Source of the DNA: an uncultured Alphaproteobacteria bacterium
Lineage (GTDB): Bacteria > Pseudomonadota > Alphaproteobacteria > Parvibaculales > Parvibaculaceae
NCBI GenBank assembly: GCA_903889655.1
Contig: CAISYL010000048.1
Span: 1-52,167, forward strand
Length of the DNA stretch: 52,167 nt
Direction of reading: 5' to 3'
Below, one piece after another: positions 50,998-52,167 of the stretch (position 1 is its first letter; the number at the start of each line of letters is the position of its first letter). A program made the position numbers and the translations under genes. The notes beneath the pieces were generated by a model. That model was not told the origin of the DNA and did not search any database. It saw nothing but the letters and a program-made list of their open reading frames with translations.

Positions 50998-51770
50998 GGG
51001 ACGCGGAGCGCGAGATAGAGCGGACGGTGCGGCGGCTCTTTCCCTGTTTGAGCGAAGACGGCGCCCATGTCGCTCCATTGCCGGACGGGGGCTTCGGCGT
51101 TTTTTGCGGCGGTCAGGCACCGGTGGCGACGGTCGAGGCGCAAGCCTGGGCCGCGATCGAAAGGCGGGATCTGGTCGAGCCGGCTGGGGCGGGCGGATGG
51201 CGCCCCAGCGCGGCGGGCATCGCCTATTGGCGCCGGCTCACGGCGCGATCCGATCCCTTCCGCGCGCAGCATCAGCTTCCGGCGCTGAAGCCTGTCGATA
51301 CGGAGGACGGCGCTGTCGTGGTTGAAATCAACGAAGGAGAAGCGCCGCTTGGCTGGCTGCGGCGGCGCAAGGGCGCGGACGGGCAACCGCTCGTTTCCGA
51401 TGCGCAGCTTGAGGCGGGGGAGCGCCTGCGCCGCGATTTCACGCTGGCGGGGATGGATACGCGGGTCACGACCGACTGGTCGCTGGCCATGACGGCCGAT
51501 AGCGGCGGCGGACGAGGCGGGCGCGATCCGGCGGATGCGAGCGACCGGGCCCTTGCGGCGCGCCAACGGCTGGCATCGGCGCTGCATGCAGCGGGGCCGG
51601 GACTTTCAGACATTCTCGTCGCGGTCTGCTGCCAATTGCAGGGGCTCGAAGACGCCGAAAGGAATTTCCGCTGGCCACGCCGTGCTGGCAAGCTGGTGCT
51701 GCAGATCGCGCTCGACCGGCTCGCCGCACATTACGGATTGAACGGGAGAAGTCCCGCACGGGATGGATAG
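50994..51770 (+). CDS. DUF6456 domain protein
   Basis: The 258-residue protein belongs to the DUF6456 family by its partner and by the segment RRRKGADGQPLVSDAQLEAGERLRRDFTLAGMDTRVTTDWS (in pieces) near its middle. The N-terminal part (ATVEAQAWAAIERRDLVEP, AAGIAYWRRLT) looks like a winged-helix-like domain, and the C-terminus (LSDILVAVCCQLQGLEDAER) is helical. The start overlaps the DnaA-domain gene's stop by ATGA, so they are co-translated. The function is unknown; the pairing suggests a chromosome-linked regulator. Confidence 0.85.
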   Translation: MRDAEREIERTVRRLFPCLSEDGAHVAPLPDGGFGVFCGGQAPVATVEAQAWAAIERRDLVEPAGAGGWRPSAAGIAYWRRLTARSDPFRAQHQLPALKPVDTEDGAVVVEINEGEAPLGWLRRRKGADGQPLVSDAQLEAGERLRRDFTLAGMDTRVTTDWSLAMTADSGGGRGGRDPADASDRALAARQRLASALHAAGPGLSDILVAVCCQLQGLEDAERNFRWPRRAGKLVLQIALDRLAAHYGLNGRSPARDG

Positions 51771-51783
51771 TAGGAGCAACGTA

Positions 51784-52167
51784 TCAGGACGGGGCAACGG
51801 AAAGCTGCGCGCGGGCATCGGCCTGGATGCGGCCGACCATCGAATAGAGGCCGTTGGAGCGCTGCGGGCTCAGATGTTCGTCGAGACCGAGGCGGGCGAA
51901 TATCGATTTCGGATCGATGGCGAGAATTTCCGCCGGCGTCTTGCCGGAATAGATGCGCATCAGGATGGCGATCAGTCCACGGACGATGTGGGCGTCGCTG
52001 TCGCCGCGGAAAACGATATGCGCACCATCGGCGGCGGGACGCGCCTCGCTGACCAGCCAGACCTGGCTGACGCAACCGGGCACCTTGTTGGCGGGGGAAT
52101 GCTCGTCCGCGCTCAGGGGATCGAGCTCGCGTCCGAGCTCGATCACGTAGCGGTAGCGGTCTTCCCA
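51784..52167 (-). CDS. sufE: SufE-family sulfur acceptor, N-terminus beyond window
   Basis: The frame is open to the last base of the window, so the N-terminus is missing. The visible part starts WEDRYRYVIELGRELDPL and contains the sulfur-accepting Cys in NKVPGCVSQVWL (residue 32 from the window edge), followed by GLIAILMRIYSGKTPAEIL and GLDEHLSPQRSNG, all typical of SufE. SufE takes sulfur from the SufS desulfurase for Fe-S cluster assembly. It is convergent with the DUF6456 gene. Confidence 0.95.
   Translation of the reverse strand, partial: WEDRYRYVIELGRELDPLSADEHSPANKVPGCVSQVWLVSEARPAADGAHIVFRGDSDAHIVRGLIAILMRIYSGKTPAEILAIDPKSIFARLGLDEHLSPQRSNGLYSMVGRIQADARAQLSVAPS

Overview
The window is high-GC, gene-dense DNA from an alphaproteobacterium. 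The lineage call rests on several things: a MucR/Ros-type zinc-finger regulator, DUF2336 and DUF6456 proteins, a stand-alone DnaA domain IV protein, an alphaproteobacterial-type SOS box (GTTC-N7-GTTC), and a codon bias rich in G and C at third positions. The lipid and xenobiotic flavour (acyl-CoA ligase, enoyl-CoA hydratase, MaoC hydratase, TauD-type oxygenases, Rieske oxygenase, several esterases) would suit a Parvibaculum-like or other Hyphomicrobiales-like soil or water organism, but the genus is a guess. No rRNA, tRNA or CRISPR array was seen, and no gene-free stretch exceeds 300 bases (the longest, 47880-48175, is the AT-rich promoter region of mucR).

Layout. 1-8.0 kb: two LysR regulators, an NAD(P)-binding epimerase with a coupled small membrane protein, two nitronate-monooxygenase-like flavoproteins, an ArsR operon of four genes joined by ATGA overlaps, and a decayed partial copy of one of the flavoprotein genes. 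8.0-20 kb: three TauD/TfdA-type Fe(II)/2-oxoglutarate dioxygenase-like genes, each cluster divergent from its own regulator (Crp/Fnr type and IclR type), two serine beta-lactamase-fold hydrolases, a GH5 glycosidase related to endoglycoceramidases, and a DUF1214/DUF1254 pair. 20-30 kb: a dimethylformamidase-like protein, oligopeptidase B, MsrB, a DUF2383 bundle protein, MaoC hydratase, an OmpA-like protein, acyl-CoA ligase and enoyl-CoA hydratase, and an MFS exporter. 30-39 kb: a CBS-domain histidine kinase, a TIP30-like oxidoreductase, an esterase, an HTH-citrate synthase fusion divergent from a second citrate synthase, DUF2332, a Rap1a/Tai-like protein, a saccharopine-dehydrogenase-like enoyl reductase and small envelope proteins.

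39285-42589 is a complete 3305-bp mobile element. It has 19-bp perfect terminal inverted repeats (GGTACTGCCTCAGTTTGAA), an 8-bp target duplication (CTCGGCAC) and an IS1-type DDE transposase, and it carries four cargo genes: two small proteins, a 210-residue unknown protein, and an XRE-ImmA/IrrE zinc-peptidase fusion. A 48-bp dyad sits in the promoter of the last two. This looks like a transposon delivering a toxin-antitoxin or defence-like module, and it is the main candidate for something undescribed.

42.6-52.2 kb returns to chromosomal core: esterases, DUF2336, an HTH protein, a Rieske oxygenase, MucR, a PAS protein, a secreted protein, an HTH protein with a degenerate S24 domain divergent from a DnaA-domain-IV/DUF6456 operon across an SOS box, and the 5'-truncated end of sufE. 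Coordinates and translations were read by eye; family assignments rest on motif recognition, not database searches.
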